Origin: Raphanus sativus
Lineage: Eukaryota > Streptophyta > Magnoliopsida > Brassicales > Brassicaceae
NCBI RefSeq assembly: GCF_000801105.2
Contig: NC_079518.1
Coordinates: forward strand, 23,044,800 to 23,108,799
Direction of reading: 5' to 3'
DNA: 64,000 nucleotides
The notes under the pieces were generated by a model. The model was not told the origin of the DNA, did no database searches, and saw only the letters and a program-made list of their open reading frames with translations. The position numbers and the translations under genes were made by a program. Below, piece after piece: positions 59,146 through 64,000 of this stretch (position 1 is its first letter; each line of letters begins with the position of its first letter).

Positions 59146-59309
59146 TTGCGCTTCACGAATTACTAAATAAGTTCTTGAACTATCGAGTATCTTTATCCGC
59201 AAAACAAATTCAGCCTCGCTGGTGAAAGGGTATTCTTGATTTGGCCAACGAGAATGAGGACAATAATAGAAAATTCACATTATCATTGTTATGAGTAATA
59301 TAATTGTTA

Positions 59310-59450
59310 TGGAAGTACTGTGGCCTAGTGGTCAAGGTTTAAAGGTTTCTACACATAGGTATGAGTTTAAATTCTAGACAATGCAATTTCTACACCTCAA
59401 TTCTCAGAAAAAGCCAATATCATAGTTTCTCATATAGTTTCTAATAGCAT
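59310..59450 (+). mobile_element. Possible decayed tRNA-derived SINE
   Basis: tggcctagtggtcaagg at about 59329 looks like an RNA polymerase III box A, and gagtttaaattct at about 59363 resembles a degenerate box B at tRNA-like spacing. This head is typical of Brassicaceae SINEs. No clear poly(A) end or target duplication is seen. Confidence 0.35.
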
Positions 59451-59524
59451 AATGAACCCAATATCATCTATTTAATGTTTTTCATAGTTTCTAACAGCAT
59501 AATAAATCCGGTAAAAAAGTAATA

Positions 59525-59768
59525 CTTCATCGTTCCATAATATAAGATGTTTTATTTTAATGCACAATAATTAAGAAACTTACTTTTTAGAATATAATAT
59601 TATTAAATAGTATAAATTAAATATAAATTATCTAATCATAAATAATATAGTAAATTACTATTGATTAACTAATTTTCAATAAAGTTAAAGTACTTTAAAA
59701 ATATCAAAACATTGTATATTTTGAAAGATAAAAAAATCTCCAAAACATCTATCGTGGAACAGAAAGAG
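59525..59768. mobile_element. Stowaway-type MITE (TA target duplication)
   Basis: Left arm cttcatcgttccataatat at 59525 and right arm aacatctatcgtggaacag near 59744 form an imperfect inverted repeat of the common plant 'ttccataatataagatgtttt' mariner-type MITE. TA flanks both sides (59523-59524 and 59769-59770). The interior is AT-rich and non-coding. Confidence 0.7.
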
Positions 59769-59769
59769 T

Positions 59770-60312
59770 ATAACCAAAGGGGTAGATTTTTTAAATTCTC
59801 GATTAGGGTCCCCGATAGACACGGTCCGCACTGCCAAGCCCAATAAAAGCGAACACTAACCAGAGCTAATCACAATAGAAAATTCATAAATTGGCAAATT
59901 TCGAAAGAATTAATAAATTTTATATAAGGCAGCCCGTGGCGTCGAATACATGTGTTGATCAACACCAGTCTAATGTTTGAGAAGTCTGTACTGCAGACGT
60001 TTATATACACAAACATATTTTATATTTCCACGATACTATTGCAAAAATCCTACACCAGGAAAATTAGAAGAAAACGAAAATGTATTTTTTAGACCAAAGC
60101 TGTACCTTCTTCTCCCCCACCTGAGAACAAATACATGTCTATTAGAGATCAGACGAATTTGCAGAACGGAAACACTGGTCTTTTCAGACGGTTGTAAGAA
60201 AACAAAAGTAAAGCTTTGTTCAAGGAGAAGCGGGAAAGAGTCTTTACCAGACCAGGAGGAGAATGGGAACATTGGAAGGAAACAGAGCTCAAAGATTCAT
60301 ACATTTAAAACC
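59770..60312. other. Intergenic DNA and probable 3' UTR of the VPS13-like gene
   Basis: No open frame here has recognisable content. The portion next to 60313 is expected to be the minus-strand 3' untranslated region; I cannot place its end. Confidence 0.45.
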
Positions 60313-63300
60313 TTAACCCGAGCTGGTCGTTGGGATTGTGCCAAAGGTTGAAGATGGTGTAACTGAAGCTGGCATTTGTTGAGAACTTCCTTCAGCCCAA
60401 GAACTCTCGGACATTGGGGAGTACGGCCTTGTCACTTTGTTTTTCACCAATCCCTACAATAACCAAAACATAATCTCATCTACAATATCTAGTGAGATAA
60501 TATTACTTGTGACATGTTAGGTTAAACAAAGGGGTGATAATGAGGCTTTTCTAACCTTTGAAGCTTTTTGGCCGTACAAGTTAATGGATTGATCGATGGC
60601 TGAGTAAACCTCAAAGGCCTGCTTGGTGTTTGGACTGCATTTGACAATACGGAACTGTTCCTTCGAATCATGTAGCTTTGATCTAAGATCCCTTGACTCA
60701 TGTGACTTTGATCTCAGATAGAGAATAAGACGGGAAGGTGGAGAGTTAGGTTGGTCTCTTTTCCCGTCAGTCAGTTCCATGGTTACCAGATCAGTCCATA
60801 GCACGTCCCACTGTATAGAGCACGCATCTTTGGCCGGGATAAACTTTCTCTGACCCATTATGTTTGAGGGTTGCTAGAAAAAAACAAAACGTTTGTAATT
60901 GTCAACAAGATTTTCTTGGATAGATACGGAGGGCGAACACTAGACGAAGTAAACCTTATATGCATAGACAGAGAGCAAGAGGGCATTGTGAGACTCACTT
61001 GCAGTAATATCACTCTTCGATGTGTGATCATCAGAACTTTTCCTTTCGGTAGGATGAAATGACTTTCGTAAGCATCTGTTAATGCAAACTTCCCACGCAC
61101 TTTGAACAGATCAACCTGGCCAAGGAATGATCCAGATTCTGCCAACTGCAATATGACCTGTAAATTCAAGATATTAAGGGTTTGAACTTTGCATGAAGTA
61201 TCATCATGTTCTAGGTGAAACAAACTAATCCAATATATTATCATCACTACTGAACCGGTTCCTCATTAGCTAACCAAGAGAAAAACGACTAGTGAAATGC
61301 GTATGTAAACAGATTCATGTGTACAATTTTGTACCTGCCCTTGTGCTCTGTATTCGTTGTATGGACGAAGCAGGCTATCAGCACCAACAGCTCTTGGAAG
61401 TCGACGGCGAAGAAGTTGTTCATCTGAAGTGATGGCTGCTGCTATCTTCATCCTCATGGCATTTGCACCTTCAGTGGTTTTCGACAAAAGATCCAGAACT
61501 CCACTCACAGGTTGGGCAGCAGCACCAATAATCCCTTTCCCAAAACCTGATACAAAGCCTTCCACGCCAGAAGACTTTGCACCTTCGAGGGGCTTTGTCA
61601 ATATGCCTGTGACTCCTCTAAACAGGCCCTTCGCTAGAGCTCCACCTCCTTCTCTGATAATGTCGCCAAAGTCCTCAACACCTTTGCTCTCCTGCCAAAT
61701 GTGAGAAAAAAACATTAGCATGTACTAACAAAAGCCCATACTTTCGTTGGGTATCAGAAGCTACTGAAACAGCAACATGTAGGAGCAAAATCAAAGCCAG
61801 GAACGAACCTGTCTCTGTCGACTTTGGATGAATTTTTTGTCCATAGATAATGCAGCTATGCCTTGACTCATATGTCCAAGCGCGCTGCTTGCATTGCCAA
61901 GAATGTCAACACCTGAGAGCAACTGAAGAGGCTGGCCAAGTAGGTCTTTCTTTACGTTCCTGATAGCATTATTGATCATAGTACTTTGTCGCATGGATAT
62001 GTTCTCACTAAATCTTTCACTTATGCGTACCTGTTAGATGATAAGAAAAAAATGAATGATCAGCTTAGTTGGACGGAAAGTGAGTGACTGGAACATTGAC
62101 AAATCACATTCTAAACGCTTTGAAATTCGTCGAGTATAATCACAGTGGTAATCCTTCGAGTAAGAACTAATGGTCAAAAATACTTACTGGCATGTTTTCG
62201 GTATTCCCAAGAGCAGTCATCAGGGATGACCAAAATCCAAGCACTCCTCTCGGCCTTTGACTTGGGGACATGGCCATAGAGACTTTAAATCTAACTTCTG
62301 AGATGTTAAGAACACTGCATTTTTGGAGGGATGTAACCATTATAAGAAATTGTTGAGAATGGACTCATTCAGTAAACAGCATGTAAATATTGATATCAGG
62401 AACTGTGTGCATACCCGATTTGAATGAATGGATCAACTGATACAGCCTTCGACTCAGAATCGGATAGTCTACTCAAGTTGGCTTGCTGAATCATCTCATG
62501 AATGCGCCAGATTATAGGTTCGTGAATGTTAATTAGAAAGGCAGTATTTTCAGGTCCCTGGAAACCTATATACGGGTAGACACGGAGATCGAGACCAGCA
62601 TTTGATTGCAAAGTAACAGAAAACTTCAGAATGCTATCAGCTTTATCTCCAGTTCTCTGTGGTCTGAATAGAACCGGCATTGGAGCCAATGGCAATTGGT
62701 TATCCACTTGTATTCCTTGCATCCTTAGTTTGAACCTGTAGGACAATTAGCATTCAGCATTAGTCTAGCGTGCTTTATATATATAACATCCAACAGAATC
62801 TGATAATCGTGAATGCTAATTCATGATCATAGCAAATGATATCTTTTGAAGTATATGGAACTTTTACACATGACCAGCAATTGTAAAGGGAAAACACCAG
62901 ATACCAAATTAGATATGAATTCAAAATGGTCATTTAGAATAACTTCACCAGTGAGAAATGATGGCCCTTACATTTGTAAAATAAAGCTAACTTAAGAACC
63001 TGATAAACTCACCTGCTAAGCCCAGAACCCAAGCCAGTTGAATATGCTACAAGGAGGTTTTGCACTGACATGTACAGTATTTCCTCTGGAGCATGATCGA
63101 TTACGGAGATTCCAAGCTCAGCGAGCTCAACAACCACATGAAACTCAGACTCTTTCGAGGCCAGAAGATGAGATTGCTGAGACTCATTTCCAGATAACTC
63201 TGACAAAGATGATGCTGGATGTCTTCTGCTTATGCTGGAATTAAGCTCAATTGCAGGCATCCAGTCACTAATTCTCACAACGTTCCTTTTGTCTTCCTTT

Positions 63301-64000
63301 ACAATAGTAACTCGTATGGGCCTGGTAGGTCCAGTCTGACTTCGTGGTGGATGATCACCAATCTTATCAATATCGTATTTTTCTGATTTAGAAGGATCAT
63401 TTCCATCAACAAGGAGTTCAAATAGATGACGTCTACCAAGATCTTCCCAATAAAACGAAGAAGCCGCGTTAGGAGGAAGAAACTGCCAGGACTCGCTGAC
63501 ACCATCCACTTGGCGATAGCGAACAGGAAGAAACATGGAACGGTTCTCGATCCTAGGAGAGTGGATTGACATTATAACGAATACCAAAAGATAAAGTTAG
63601 ATTGTCAGAAAACACATAAATATTGGAGAATGAACGCACACACTTGGATTCAACAAACAGGATGCATCATTGTACCAAAATAATTTCATTAAGGTTCGAT
63701 GAATTACTTTATCCACCAAACCGATGCTGGCTTTAGAAGAACAGATTTGGCAGCAATTGTTTTAATTATATATGCAAATCATGGCAGTTGGAAAATGTAA
63801 TATCCAGATCCAAGCAAACAGTACAATAACATCAGATAAATAATCTGGAAGAAAAGTGCGGCATGTATGATTTACCTGTAAGGACAGGAGACAGAGTTTG
63901 GCCTGAAAATAACTTCGTAACGTGAGTTCTTTGTCCCGCTTCTGACTTGTACTCTTAGCTGCAATTGATCAGTCCCATCTTCTCTTCCAATAGGGACACG
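60313..64000 (-). CDS. VPS13: VPS13-family lipid-transfer protein, C-terminal part (3' partial view, 9 exons)
   Basis: Exons on the minus strand are >64000-63876, 63552-63013, 62735-62415, 62314-62188, 62030-61809, 61691-61335, 61157-60999, 60873-60556 and 60453-60313 (TAA). All junctions are AG/GT and phases agree, giving about 769 codons without a stop. Content in order: an SHR-BD-type segment (exons from 64000 to 63013); the VPS13 C-terminal region, with GGALAKGLFRGVTGILTKPL and GFVSGFGKGIIGAAAQPVSG as hallmarks (61335-61691); a PH-like domain (from VILQLAESGSFLGQVDLF, 61157 onward); and a Ser/Thr-rich tail ending TTSSG. VPS13 proteins are very long rods that move lipids between membranes at contact sites, and the C-terminus targets the acceptor membrane. 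It resembles the plant VPS13M type (about 4,000 aa), so most of the gene lies beyond base 64000. I see no damage. Confidence 0.93.

Overview
The window is nuclear DNA of a flowering plant, almost certainly a Brassicaceae (Brassica or a close relative). The evidence is plant-type introns, a VPS13-type gene with nine readable exons, and Brassicaceae-style transposons: a CACTA element with cactacaagaaaaca ends, a Helitron carrying RPA-like exons, a LINE with a plant RT–RNase H layout, and a gag/pol-less LTR element. One 100-base run of N at 30066-30165 shows this is an assembled scaffold.

The main content is a plus-strand tandem array with a unit of about 1.7 kb. It enters at base 1 and ends near 59145. 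Each unit holds one intron-less gene for a small secreted cysteine-rich protein (120 aa: signal peptide, Pro/Phe-rich linker, six-Cys domain spaced C-X9-C-X19-CC-X9-C-X15-C) plus about 1.3 kb of AT-rich spacer with a TATA box about 106 bp before the ATG. The cysteine pattern is that of the prolamin-like domain of the ECA1/EC1 family, known from egg-cell and embryo-sac expressed proteins. I count 21 gene copies and one unit that has lost its gene. Copies 4-7 (22.2-27.7 kb) are fully intact. Copies 8 and 12 keep all six cysteines but start at an internal ATG. Copy 20 is open but has lost one cysteine. The remaining 14 are broken. The edges of the array (copies 1-3, 19, 21) have decayed mainly by substitutions and nonsense codons. 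The middle (copies 9-18) is broken mainly by one-base indels, which also occur in the spacers, so part of that damage may be assembly error.

Six insertions interrupt the array. (1) 192-4452: a hAT-type element (8-bp duplication ataattat) containing a Helitron (503-4123, minus strand) with an RPA-like first exon and a damaged actin fragment. (2) 10081-13004: a 5'-truncated LINE with a 16-bp target duplication. (3) 13202-21786: a LARD-like LTR retrotransposon (5-bp duplication ttaag) with a palindromic minisatellite and no gag/pol. (4) 13219-14382: a long-TIR Mutator-like foldback element inside its 5' LTR; the 3' LTR preserves the empty site. (5) about 48487-49358: a LINE ORF1 (DUF4283-type) fragment. 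(6) 50584-57752: a 7.2-kb CACTA element (3-bp duplication cta) with decayed TNPD-like and TNPA-like genes on the minus strand.

Right of the array lie a SINE-like remnant, a TA-flanked MITE, and the 3' end of a large minus-strand VPS13-family lipid-transfer gene (60313 to beyond 64000). This is the only ordinary housekeeping gene in the window and looks undamaged. The overall picture is a fast-evolving reproductive-type gene cluster next to a conserved gene, expanding in its centre, decaying at its edges and acting as a sink for transposons.
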